From NCBI RefSeq assembly GCF_018143015.1, contig NC_054743.1:27279934-27343933 (forward strand): a DNA stretch of 64,000 bases, in the 5' to 3' direction. Source of the stretch: Lytechinus variegatus (taxonomy: Eukaryota; Echinodermata; Echinoidea; Temnopleuroida; Toxopneustidae). Of this stretch, positions 1 to 12,300 are shown piece after piece (position 1 is the stretch's first letter; each line of letters starts with the position of its first letter). Below the pieces are notes generated by a model that was not told the DNA's origin, searched no databases, and saw nothing but the letters and a program-made list of their open reading frames with translations. The translations under genes were made by a program, and so were the position numbers.

Positions 1-2544
1 ATGGCAGTTCAATGACTCATGAGGTCGGAAAGGCATTAAATTCACTTCTTGTACACATTCTTATAGGAAGGCGTCCGATAGATCGAAGAATACACAATTT
101 CAACTTTCAGGTCATTCGTTGACTCAATCCTCTGGTGAAAACACGAACTGCTGACCTTACTGTTGCGAAACTGATAAACTTTAATTCAAACTTTAATTGA
201 AATAATTTATCTAGAACGAAGCTGTTTTCTCCACTTCATGCACTTCTTTATTGAGTTTTCGGTGTTTTTCATTCTAGTTACAATGGTTTGTGCATATCAA
301 GAAGTATTTGACAATCGTCATGGTCTATGTGGTTTTCCAATTTGACTGTATCATCAAGCTTACATCACAGGTAGACACAATTTAATGAGATAAGTGCACA
401 AGAATGGTCTTATTCAAGTCCTCCACTTCATCCAATTCGTTAGTGAGTTTTTCAGTATTTTTATTCAAGTTCACAGTGCATGCTTTTCAAAATCTCCCGA
501 ATTGAGTCAAACATGCACACGATGAGCAAAGAATCTGTACAGTTTCTTAGTTCACAAAAACAGGCAGACACAATTTAAGGAGATAATTAAACCTGCAGCT
601 GACGTTTCCTGTGTATTCCGTTTCTCTATTATGATCCTGCACCGTTCTGGTGATCTTCTACCACTGTTGACCTTGCACCTCAAGTTCACAAAACTGACTA
701 AAATAACTTTCTGATGGGTGGTTCATATCCGTGTTTTCTCAAGGTAAAATATATTCCGTTACAACCACACTGGATCGCTCTAGTTAAACATACAGGTATC
801 TTACCTTGTGTGATCTGTCATGCTCAATATCAGTGTATGTCAGTAATCATGACCGTCAGGAAGCTATCACTTATCGCGCAGCTACCATTTGAAATCACAC
901 TGTGTCGTGTCAGTCAATACGGTGTATACAGATTATCAAATTGTCTAAGATGCACTTCCTGCTAAAATGTGGCGCGAAGGGTACAGGCCTACCGAATTCA
1001 ATGGGAATATGAATAGCAAAAAGGCGAGAACGTTAGAAGAACAAGTTCAAACATTTTCAACTATTTAATTTTAGTCAGAAGGGGACATCATTGGAAACCG
1101 TTCAAATCTGTTGAAATCGATCATCTGCCCAATAGCACGAAAACAAAGCATCGTTATTAAGAAGTTAAGTTCAGAGTATACCAAGTTGCTATAGAAACAA
1201 CAGTGAAGTGATGACAAAACAAGCAAAAGTGACCCAAATTGTGACGAAACAATTTCATGAAGCTCAATCTTTCCCGAGTGGTTTCATGCTAGCTAGGACA
1301 AATGACCTATCAAAAATAAATATCAGTTCACAGTGATTCTGGAAATATCTCAATAACATCCGAGCAAAATCCGAACAGAGTTATGTCTTGAGGAATGCAC
1401 TGTATCCACACCATGTAATGTAGGAATGTACCCACTATCCCCGCAGGCCTCGTTGTTTCCTTAACAACCAACCGGGCGCTTGCCGCAAGATTTTGGCTGA
1501 GTGCCTGGTGAGGCAAGGTTAGGTTCCGTCGGATATGTATAGACACGTTTAGATATATATATTTGAGTCAGCGATGAAAACAGCAGTATCTCAAGTTCAT
1601 CAGGCGTTGCAATCCGTCACAACCAGACAGAACTCCAAATTTGGATAATGAAATTTGGCTATAATTTTGTGAACCGCCTTGCCCTATTCATTTTGAAGTG
1701 GCATCCGAATCCAGATATTCACCTTGCAAGTTAATGAAATTGACTCTCTGTATCTGCATGATGTTCGTGACGCAGAAATACATTCACTGACAAAATTGTA
1801 ATTGCACTTCTCAAATTAATTTGATAACCACCCGTTGGCAGTACTGAATGCTTTGTGTACGATCTGCATCCCGGTCGAAATACGATTGTTATTTCATTCA
1901 TATCCATCACAAATATTATGGTGTTTAGAAAGACGAAATTCAATCCAGTCATATCAGTATGAGCATGGTGAAAATATTCAAAGGCTTTCCCCTTTTCTAT
2001 CGAAAGCTGGTCAATACACTGTCATATTGATTAAAATAAATCGTCTGGAAGAACGCGGGAAGGTAGATTTCATATCAATATTCCACCCTTCAGCTAGTAT
2101 GTGCATGAAAAACCGCATAATACTTGATATGATTTTGAGATATGTAAGAATATATCCATCGACCCTATCACGTGTTCCACAATATCACGTATTTCTTCTC
2201 ACTTTCCCGTCATAAAAACACTTTCAAGGTCTCTACTTGATAACTTCCTTATATACACATTTTCTCATTAATTCCTTCCTCTTCAAGTTAGCATGGTTGT
2301 TATTAAAAAAAAGTATCGAAAAGCTCTGTATCATAATCCATTATGAGGAAATTAAATACAATTAATCTATGCCTATAACATCATCATTACGAAAGAGGAA
2401 AAAAATGCATGTAAATCATCCGTTCGGATATCTTCCACAAGGTCACCTACGATACTGCCTGGCCTCTGGAAGCACATTCACATAAAATATAATAAGATGA
2501 GGCGCTATTCCAGTGTCGTCACTTATTTTCCCCTATCTTGTCCA
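1..2544. other. No gene recognised
   Basis: AT-rich single-copy-looking sequence. Short open frames (longest 126 codons at 1835-2215) show no family motif. No strong repeat or hairpin seen. Confidence 0.5.
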
Positions 2545-2679
2545 GGGGCCCGTAACACAATGCCTAGCAATCATCGTAAACATTTTTGTTGTTGTTGTTG
2601 ATTGCATTGATTACACTTAAAAACTTAATTGTAAAAATAAAGTGCACGATTATTCTCTAACCCTTGTTTTACGGGACCC
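2545..2679. mobile_element. MITE of the GGGCCCCGTAACACAAAG family, decayed
   Basis: Begins ggggcccgtaacacaatgcc and ends ctaacccttgttttacggga followed by ccc. The middle is replaced by a (GTT)n run and AT-rich sequence. Confidence 0.55.
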
Positions 2680-3056
2680 ATATGAATCGACGCCTTTGTG
2701 AACACTTTCTCACTGATCCGCCTCACATACAAGACACAGGAAAAAACGATATACATATAGAGACAAACATTACCCTTAGGTCAGATATTTTTTCTTGACG
2801 TCTTACTAACTTCCTCTAGGCATGACGTCATTATTGTGACATAGACCCCGTTCTCATTGCCGTCCTAAAACTCTGTTACAGGAAACTAGTTTAGCGCGTC
2901 ATGAGAACGGTCGAAGCGGTCTTGGAAGCAATCATCCAAACTGGTTTCCTGAACCGTATTCCAATAAAATAGTAAGTTGTAGAAAGTATAGTGAGAACAG
3001 GGACATGTACTCCCTTCGAGTCTCAAGTTTCGCTAACCCGCGCGTCTCCACTAACA

Positions 3057-3232
3057 TGACCTAGTCTGCTGTGCAAACCATTCACTCGAGTTACGGGTCT
3101 GAATGTGCAGCCTATATGTGTAATGAAGGCCTGAATTGAAGCAGCAAGTTTTCTGTGCGCTAGTCTTTGCGTGGAGACCCACTTGTTGATCAAAGTTTCG
3201 ATCAGGGTCAGTGCCTGTAGACTAAACATGAC
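3057..3232. repeat. Interspersed repeat F (copy 1)
   Basis: Shares with 15348-15528 tagtctgctg.gcaaac, ttcactcga, ggtctgaatgt, acagcaagtttt or gcagcaagtttt, gtgctagtctt.gcgtgga and acttgttgatcaaagtt. The ends gtctgctg.gcaaaccc and gtctgcaggcacagaccc are loosely inverse. Confidence 0.65.
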
Positions 3233-3261
3233 CAATGATGTATTTCTTTTATCAGGTGGGT

Positions 3262-3425
3262 GTTTCATAAAGCTGCTCGTAAGATAAGAGCGACTTTAAG
3301 AACGACTGGTCATCCTTTCTTTCGGAAAAGGGTTTACACCATTGGCGAAGGTTTAGTGCTTAAGAAAGGTTCACCAGTCGTTCTTTAAGTCGCTCTTAAC
3401 TTACGAACAGCTCTATGAAACGGCC
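3262..3425. mobile_element. Foldback MITE, about 164 bp
   Basis: Inverted arms: gtttcataaagctgctcgta and, from the right, gtttcatagagctgttcgta; then agagcgacttaaagaacgac-type blocks. The ends (gtttcat / atgaaac) recall the 158-bp family at 16.5, 29.1 and 39.9 kb. Confidence 0.65.
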
Positions 3426-3794
3426 TGCAGGTCAGACGGACCAATGCAATGGTACCTTTGCACCAGCGAAACTGAATTCTAACTCCCATTCCATATAGAC
3501 TCCTTATGATTAAAGTGACCTACTTTTATAATAAATTTACATCCAATCAGATTGGAGGATTTCAGTAGCATTAAATGTTATGGTATATATGTTATCATAA
3601 CAAGTTTTATGAAACCGACTCCAGATCGACTGACCAGTTCTATCATGTTATTTCAAAATGGGAGGAGTCCATTTCGTTCGTGACTGTAGCATACATCATT
3701 TTGTACTAAGTTCCCACTGTGACGATCCGCACCACGATTTTACTTAAACACCTGCCATCTATTTGAAACAAGATAAAAGAGCGTATAGATTAAA

Positions 3795-3885
3795 AATGCC
3801 TCGGTGAAGGGCCTTGCCTGGAATCGAACCCCAGATTTCATAACGTTTAAGGGCGCCTTAAACCACTCGCCGACGGCACCTCACC
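3795..3885 (-). repeat. tRNA-like SINE head or tRNA pseudogene (Ser/Leu-like)
   Basis: On the minus strand: ggtgccgtcggcgagtggtt, aaggcgcc, then box B ggttcgattcc. The A and B boxes are intact, but the stems do not close as a gene. Most likely the start of a SINE. Confidence 0.5.
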
Positions 3886-4398
3886 CATCCCATGACCTAA
3901 ACCGAGAAGTAATTGTATGTAATCGTTTCAGATCTCATCAGATCTTGAGATCAATCGTGGCAAATCGTTTTGATTGCAACAATCAATTTTGGACGGCTCA
4001 AAAGTTTTCGCTATCAGCTACGAAAGGCCAAACGTTCGTACCGGGCAGTGAGAATGCGCTATTAGGGTGAGGCCCAATTTGCCCATTTTTCGAGAACACG
4101 CTTTCATGGATGATGAATAAAGGTTTGCAACCAGTAAGTAAATTATTGATTTCGTTTTCGATAATTATGTTTTTAATTCGTCACTGAAATTTTTAGAAAT
4201 TCAATTATGAGAGGTAAACGTCTACTTAAAATGGTTTCATTCGTTAATTAATTGGATGGATATGGTTTCTTATAATGAGAAATAATACATTTGACGACTG
4301 TCGTCATGTGCTTCAGCGGCATGATGTCCATAATTATGGAAAGTCTTGAGTGCCCATTAAATAGAGGCAAAGAACAGAGGGTAGGAAGATAGGGAGAA

Positions 4399-4430
4399 AG
4401 AGATAGATAGATAGAGATAGATAGATATCA
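4399..4430. repeat. (GATA)n microsatellite
   Basis: gatagatagatagagataga and onward; short and interrupted. Confidence 0.8.
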
Positions 4431-4755
4431 AGAAGCAAAGACTAAAATATCTCTTCTCCACTGGCCTGAAAGAAAATTAAGTGCCATATTAGTATCCCCT
4501 TCAAAATGCGAGCGCAAAGCGCGAAAGGAATTTTCTATTTGATATAGTAAACTGACAATTTTGTTACTTGCCAACTCTTCCCATCCTCCCTTTCTTCACT
4601 TGCTTGCTCCTTTTATTTGTTTTACTTCTTTTCGTTCCCCTTTGCTTTCTTTTCATCTTCTCATTCCCTTATCTTATCCTTTTTTTCCTCTTCGTTTCTT
4701 CCCCCCTTTTTTGCACCGCCAAAAGGGGGTGGGACGGCCCATGCTTAGCCGCTCT

Positions 4756-5319
4756 CCCAGGGGGGGGCACTCGATCAAAAAAGTAGTGGGTATGTGCCGC
4801 GGGCGAGACAAAAAACGAGGGCCTTGGAGCGGGCTTATTGTAAAAAGGAGGGTCCTCGGAACGGGCTTCGGAACGACAAATGTTTGTGAAAACGGGGGTC
4901 CTTGGAACGAGTCGCCTGCGTGTGATGGCGTTTTCATCCCTATGAAACGGGCATACCTGCAAGCAGCTAGCTCGGCCTTAAAGGCCTGGTCACACCGCCC
5001 GAGCGTTGTTGGAGCGGTCGTGGAGCGGTAGGGAGAGAGGGTCGAATTTCGCTCTCAAAATTGGGGAAAAAATCGATAACAAGAATCGAAACCCCCCCCC
5101 CCCCATCGAAATCGAAAATGGTGAACGGTAGCGAGCAGTGATGATTTTTTCTCTCCGCTCCACGACCGCTCCAACAACGCTCGGGCGGTGTGACCATGCC
5201 TTAAGACAAAACTGCTATGCCTTGGAACGGAAATTTGAGTGTAAAAATGGGGGTCCCCTCCGCGGCACATACCCACTATGCCTTATTATACTGAGTGCTC
5301 CCCCCCCCTTCCCCGCCGG
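4756..5319. mobile_element. G-rich-ended inverted-repeat element (copy 1), interrupted by a nested MITE
   Basis: Candidate 8-bp duplication GCCGCTCT at 4748-4755 and 5320-5327. The ends carry G- or C-runs next to gcactc and gagtgc, and inner arms gggtatgtgccgcgg and ccgcggcacataccc. It is interrupted at 4982-5201 by another element. A second copy lies at 10406-10885. Confidence 0.65.
4982..5201. mobile_element. PIF/Harbinger-type MITE, 220 bp, nested in copy 1 of the G-rich element
   Basis: TAA flanks both sides (4979-4981 and 5202-5204). The terminal inverted repeats are about 46 bp with one mismatch in the first 20 (AGGCCTGGTCACACCGCCCG against AGGCATGGTCACACCGCCCG). Near-perfect arms imply recent arrival. 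The related sequence at about 10.79 kb (caataagacaaaaatgc) shows the site without the insertion. Confidence 0.85.
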
Positions 5320-7184
5320 GCCGCTCTAAAGAATCCGCCTCCGCACCTAAGTTAAAGCGGAAGAACCCGGTAAATGTGATTGCATGTTTAAGTAAAGGGG
5401 TACTCTTTGTTATTTCAGATTGCAAATTGCATCAATATACATGTACATGGTATGTAATTGCTAGATTCAGTCCATTATACAGTATAATACGTTTTACAAA
5501 ATCTACATTCCTGTTAGAAATCGACCAAATCTGTTTTTTTTTTGCCATTATTGCATTTCATATTTTTCAATCTAAACAAAAATATTGAGGCATGATATCC
5601 CCCTCCCTCCCAACGACATATCTAAAAATTGTTCCCAAGGCCTTGGCGCACTTTCTATTTAGTTTGCGCGATATCCTTCCTTTCAGGATCCTGTTTCACA
5701 AACCCACCAAACTCAACCAGAAATCCGTCACAAGCTAATGAAATGGCTCCAGGTAATCGGCTCAGAGGACATTTGTCATGAAATAATGGAGTAAATATGT
5801 TCGTGACTGTAAAAAGATCTCTACTGACGATCACAATCTTGTATTCATTTGTACACTAGCTTTGGTCAACATTATTCATACCTTGGTCAAATTGTTGGAA
5901 TGCTGAATGCAGTTTCGGTAATTGTTATTCTTTAATAATGAGGTGTTAATAATAATGTTCGATGCGATCATGATAACACGGAATGCGAAGACATGAGCAA
6001 TACATCACAATATTTTGGGATGATTACAAATATGTACTAACAACTCTCATTGGTTCTGGTATTTTGAACAATGCGTGTGCAACAGTGATTTTGAGTTACC
6101 ATTTTTACATCGCGATTAATTATTGTAAACCTTCCGTGTTAGGCAAGTTCGAAACCCCCACTGCTGAAAAAATATGGTAATAATGCTTTCCCTTATTTTG
6201 ATTGGAAATAAAAAGGGTCATTTACACAAGTAATGTAAAGCTTTTGTTACATTCCCTGAAAGAATTGGGGGTACAGTTGGGGATAATGGGCCATAACCCC
6301 CCCCCAACACTTTCAGGACCAAGAAAAAGGGAAATAAAAAGAAAGGAAAAGGGGTGAAATATGTCATTGTAAGAAAATTATGTCAAACTCTATCATGAAA
6401 TTAGATTTTCGTTTTAAAAAGTTCATTTTTTTGCTCGCTCGCTTCACTCTCCGACAGCTTTAAAAAAATTCTCATTACGCCATCTCTAGCTTCCTCAAAT
6501 ATTTTTGTACTCATTACTGTACTGCTTGAAAGTGGATGTAGATTTTTTAAAATCATTATCACATTGCTACGAATGTGTGTGTCTTGAAATGATAATGATG
6601 TAGAGGGCATTGTTAAAAGTGTGTTTTATTGCTTGGTATTTGCGATTTAACATGAAAATGTATATCGCAGCCATACCCGATCAAAATTAATTATCTGCAT
6701 TTCTTTCTCTTTTATTCACAATACCACACTCCATGCTTTTCAATGCTTCTCATGACTAATAACTAAATCTAAGTACATGTATCAAAAAGCTATTAATAAT
6801 ATCAGGAAGGATTGTAGTTTATAAATTTACATAAATCCCCCCCCCCCAATTTTTTTTCAAGCAATCTGCTTATGATGACAATCCTTCTCCTGCAAATTGT
6901 GAATATCATATGATAATTTGGTAGTTAATTATTTTTGTCTGGAATTTTTTTTTAGTACACCTCATTTATGATTCATGCCTAAAATGCTAACATATTATGT
7001 TTATTATGTTATGGAAAATGTATTATACGAATGTTATGGATGCAGAAGAAAACAATAAATCAAATAAAAAAAATAGAAATAAATAAATAACAAAATAAAA
7101 AAGTAATAGCTGAAAAGAAAATTGACCGTCAGTGTATATAGTTCTGGAAAATCAGAATGTAAGACGAAACTTGAGTATTGTTTA

Positions 7185-7783
7185 AGGTCAAGTCCACCTC
7201 AAAAAATGTTGATTTGAATCAATAGAGAAAAATCAGACAAGCACAATGCTGAAGATTTCATCAAAATCGGATGTAAAATAAGAAAGTTATGACATTTCAA
7301 AGTTTCGCTTATTTTTAACAAAATAGTTATATGAACGAGTCAGTTACATCCAAATGAGAGAGTTGATGATGTCACTCACTCACTATTTTTTTTTTTTTAT
7401 TGTTTGAATTATACAATACTTCAATTTTTACGTTTGACGATTAAGACCTCCTTGCCTGAAGCACAAAATGTTAAAATAATGGAATTCCACATGTTCAGGG
7501 AGGAATGAAACTTAATTTCACATGACAATGTCGAGAAAATCAAAATATTTCATATTTCAAACAATAAAAAACAAAAGAAATAGTGAGTGAATGACATCAT
7601 CGACTCTCTCATTTGGATCTAGCTGGCTCGTTCATATAACTGTTTTTGTGAAATGAAGCGAAACTTTAAAATGTCATAACTTTTTTATTTTACATCCGAT
7701 TTTGATGAAATTTTCAGTGTTATGCTTGTTGAATTTTTTTCTTTTTATTCAAATCAAGTTTTTGATAGGGGTGGACTTGTCCT
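7185..7783. mobile_element. Long-inverted-repeat element, 599 bp (family A)
   Basis: TTA flanks at 7182-7184 and 7784-7786. The arms are about 200 bp: AGGTCAAGTCCACC at left, AGGACAAGTCCACC from the right, both leading to tttcatcaaaatcggatgta and agttatgacattt. The inner arms share gtgagtga-type and gagagt motifs. No ORF. Confidence 0.82.
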
Positions 7784-8802
7784 TTAAATGACTGGCATTG
7801 ACTCAAAAGGGGAAAAGGAAATATATTACCGGCAATAGATTCAGATCGGACCTAGTTTTTAGACGAGGTCATTAACATTATGGTAATCCCCGAAAGTAGA
7901 GCCAGTAAATTTTATCCACATCACATATTTACAGTACCCTCACCATTATTGTTCAATAAATATGTACAAAAAGTATATACTACCATCTGATTGCGATAAT
8001 GGTCAGCCCCCCCCCCCCTGAACAAAAAAAACTTTTAAAAATCCGTTCTCCTATACAATACGGCGATTCTCCCTGCATGACATCTTTGTCATGTATGTAA
8101 AGATCTATGAGTTCCATGACATTTGATCCGGCGACAATTGATCTGATGGAAAATCTGCCCATATAAGCCAAACATAAAACCCAACTTCCAAAATTAAATA
8201 AATTCTAATCATTATCTTTACATTATTCTGAACCAAAAGCTCTGTACAAGCCTATAACTCTAACCCATATGAAGATATTAAGACCTTAATAACTGTCGCA
8301 GGAGCAAATATTATGACACCGTAGAATGAGATCATAAATACCCCCAAACTGTTGCGATATGGAGTACTACCAAAGTAGCGTATTTTAGCATCCATTTCGT
8401 AGACGCTTTCTGCAACGATCAGAATGCCCGACAAATTCACAATGGACCGATTAGAGGTCATTCTGGAAAGTTGATGGCCAAGGACAGCACATCGTCTTAA
8501 GATTTGGACCGGGCAAAAAATTACAAATATAATTATGTCGTTTGTGCAGAGTCCAGGACGACAGTGCAGTTTTGATTCTTTCGACAAAGACTGCTTTGGT
8601 GTTAAGGGTGTTTGAAAAAGATTCTCTGCGTTACAGAAGGCGTTTGAAGTGATGGTTAAAATTTCTAAATAGCAATAAATCCACAAACTTTCATTGGCTG
8701 ATCAAGATCATTCTTGTAGAGGCACGTTTTGTGAAGAATGACCGGGAACCAATGAGAATTTGTGATTTCAAATATGCGTTTTATCGAAAACTTGGCGTCA
8801 CT

Positions 8803-8956
8803 GGGCCCCGACGTAACACAAGGTTAGCTATTATAATCGCTAAACCTATCGAGGTCATCGTTGCTTGCGCATTTTGCTCAGTACTGCCTAAAGGAACCAA
8901 TCAGAATTGCTGTTTCAAATGAACAACGATTTGCTAAACTTTTTGTCACGGGCTCC
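8803..8956. mobile_element. MITE of the GGGCCCCGTAACACAAAG family
   Basis: It matches 45359-45516: gggccccgacgtaacacaag, gcgcattttgctcagtac, aaccaatcagaattg and cacgggctcc at the end. More diverged than that copy. Confidence 0.65.
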
Positions 8957-9192
8957 GGGATCTACTTCAGGGGATCGTTCGTGTATAGGCCCCACAACAG
9001 GACTACAATCCACTAAAGCTACCCTTCGCTACCCATGTAGGTGTAGCATAGGGTAACGGTAGTGATGTGTTGTGATGTGTAGTGAGCCTCCATGAACGAT
9101 CGCCTGATGAGATAATGTCGTGATTTTCATGTTCATACATTTATTTTTTAATTTTCAAAAGTGGTTTATTTCTAAAACAGAGCAAAAGAAAA

Positions 9193-9379
9193 ATGAATAC
9201 AGATACGGTGGACATGGCAAGATATTACGATGCCATTAGCTCGGTTTACGTCCAGAATCGGATTCGTGACGAAGATATGAAGTGGATCGATTTCGATGAA
9301 AACGACGACGTGCTCGATGTTGGATGCGGTTCTGGGAGATTGTGTAAAATGCTGTCCCCTCGAGTAAACTCAGTTACTG
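9193..9379 (+). CDS. Methyltransferase exon 1 (N-terminus and SAM motif I)
   Basis: It encodes residues 1-62 plus the first base of Gly63. It begins MNTDTVDMARYYDAI and carries the SAM loop VLDVGCGSG. The donor is G|GTGAGT at 9380, phase 1, and matches the exon 2 acceptor. Confidence 0.88.
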
Positions 9380-12300
9380 GTGAGTAAATACGACTGCTAC
9401 AAAGACGACCAAAACTTTGGCAACGATAGTCGATCAGCACTAATTGTAGTGACGAACGGAAAAGGGGTTTACGAGGTATCCGGTGTACATTGAGGACCGC
9501 ACCAGTTATTTTATACCGGTGTTAAATTGGTGGTGTTAGTTTTACACATATAGGTGTTATTACAACACCTTTTGTTGTTACATTTACACTCTTTAGTGTT
9601 ATGTTTAATTTCTAGGGTGTAATTTTAACACCTCAGGGTGTGGTCCTCTATTAACACCAATTGGTGTCAGTTTTAACACCGCAGTTTTTACAGTGTACCA
9701 ACCTAATTTCCAGGGGGTGCTGCTTATGGTGTACAAAATACCCAACATCATTCCCGCTTCCAAGGGTTATGATCATCAAGGCGTTTATAATCAATATCAT
9801 ATTGGAAGCAGTGGTCAAGGTACAAGGTATTAATTCCATTCAAAGAATCTGAACCAGACCATCGATCGACCCCAAACTGGTTTACCAGGCAAATCAAGAT
9901 TATTATTGATTTTCATAAGTTACAAATTCAGTGCCGAACCTGGGAATTCATGTTTATTAGTTCTCATTCAAATATTTAAAAAGAACAACAGACGACATAC
10001 AGAATAACGACAAAATATTTAACCACAATCGTTCGTGACAATTTCACCGTCTAAGCTTTCCCCTCTATGTTCTCTGTTTTTCCCCACTCCAAAACCCTCT
10101 CTGTCTCTCCACCTCTCTCGTGTCTACTCTTCCTCTTTTTATCGGTAAACTTGGCAAAGCTTATAAGATCAAAAGATCCAGCCATACAAAAAGGAATGTT
10201 ATGAAAAGATGAATGAGAACAGTGCGGAATCATTTTGCTTCTGATATGAATGAAAAAATATCTGTCCTTTTCATTTCTTAAAAAAAATCACGGTACATCT
10301 CACTGAATTCGTCAATAGCATTGTTAGGCCGATGAAGACACAGTGATTATGATGTATACCTTTATGCTAATCGTGACATGAATTTCTTATTTGATCTATG
10401 TACCCGGGGGGGGGATACTCGACCCAAAAAGTGGTAGGTATGTGCCGCGGCTGAGACAAAACAACGGAGCTTTGGAGCGGGCGTATCGTAAAAAAGGAGG
10501 GTCCTCGGAACGGGCTTCGGAACTCCAAATGTTTGTGAAAACGGGGGTCCTTGGAACGGGTCGCCTGCGTGTGAGTGCGTATGCACTCCTGTGCATGGAA
10601 CGGGCATAGGTGATTGTCATAAAGCGCTCTGCGGCCGCTTTTCACCAAAAAATGCAGCTCATTGGCTCATTGCAGCGGATAAAAACGGCGTAACGAAAAT
10701 ATGCGATGCTTTGTATTGGATTTCTTTCTTCATTTTTCTCGATGAGAAGAAAATGCTATGCTTTGGAGCGGTTTTCTTTGTTCTTTTTCTCAATAAGACA
10801 AAAATGCTATGCCTGGAACGGAATTTTGAGTGTAAAAATGGGGGTCCTCTCCGCGGCACATACCCTCCACGCGTTATATACTTTTTTTTTGCTTGTCAAT
10901 TTTTTTGGCGGACGGTTTTGCCCCCCCCCCCGTGGAAAATCCTAGGTATGCCACTGCTCTGCCATTTTTACACCGAATCGTTATGATAGGGATGTCAGAT
11001 GAGCTGATTAATAGAATCTGTATTATTAAAGACTTGTGTCAAAATAATTTGTTATAACCGCAAATTTTGACCAGATAAAACTGAGTTCAGAAATCAGGCC
11101 GATGTGTAGTGCAGCATATTTTACACAATAATTATTAACAATAAATGAACATGGTAGCAAGGACTTAATTCTTTCATTCGTGTTACAGTACTGACCCAAA
11201 ACAGGGGTAGGCCAATTTCAGGTTGCAACTTGTGCGTCTCAGGACAAGTAGCCCCCCCCCCACGCCTGAGTAAAGCATGGCCAATAACCGAAATGTGACG
11301 TCTACGGAAGCTTTTGAGCTTCCGTAGACGCCCTATCTTACCTTAGGTTTATATTTATTACTTTTTTTTATAATGATTTATGTGTTTCTCTCCTTTGATG
11401 TCGTTTTTTTTTACACATTAATAGTTTCATTTTTCTTAAATAACTAACATGAGGATTTTGCCCCATCTTAAAAAATGACCCTGTTAGGTGATTAACGTGT
11501 TCACCATTGGGATACTTTTGTACGTAAGCATTGAAGTACGTACCATCGACTTGGCGAGATATACACTTTCTCGCCAAGTTGACTTTTAAAAAGTTCTATT
11601 GAGATACGTAGTGCACAACAAAAACTGTAGTGTTAACCGGTGTACATATAAGTTAAATTGCCAGTATTATTTTAACACCTATAAGTGTCTATAGCATCCA
11701 TGTGGACATACAACTTTTGGGGCCGACTTGGCGAGATAAACTGTATCTCACTAAGTCGCCAAGTCGACATATAACTTTTTATAAGTCAACTTTACGATAT
11801 AGTGTAGCTCGCCAAGTCGACGTAGTAACGTTAATATGTGGACATTGGAAGATAAAATATCTATATAACCATCTCGTCAAGTCGATGGCCCTTAAAAAAC
11901 TTTCTGGATAATGGTTTCTCGCAGGTTTAGACATTTCTCCTGGCATGATAGAATACGCAAAGATGGAAAACTCGGGGCCCAACATTCACTTCTTTCAAGA
12001 AGATGCGCAGACGTTCGGTCCTCTCCTTACCGACTGGCGGGGAAGTTTTAACAAGATCCTGAGTATGACAGCTCTTCATTGGTGCTTCGACAAGGAGAAT
12101 GTATTGAGGAATGTCTTCCAGTGTCTTAAACCTGGTGGTCTATTCCTCCTTGGCTTCGTTACACGGTCTCAACTCTTAACACAACATAGATCCTACGGTG
12201 AAACTTGCGATGCTTGGATTCGAAAGCATGCACAATGGGGACAATATCTACAGGTATTTTAATGAGAATCCCGTCCTATATACAGTGTGAAAATTATAAC

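Noticed and set aside
4561-5031. 156-codon open frame and overlapping frames on both strands
   Set aside because: Lies over the G-rich transposon and its flank; composition is low-complexity and no domain is visible.
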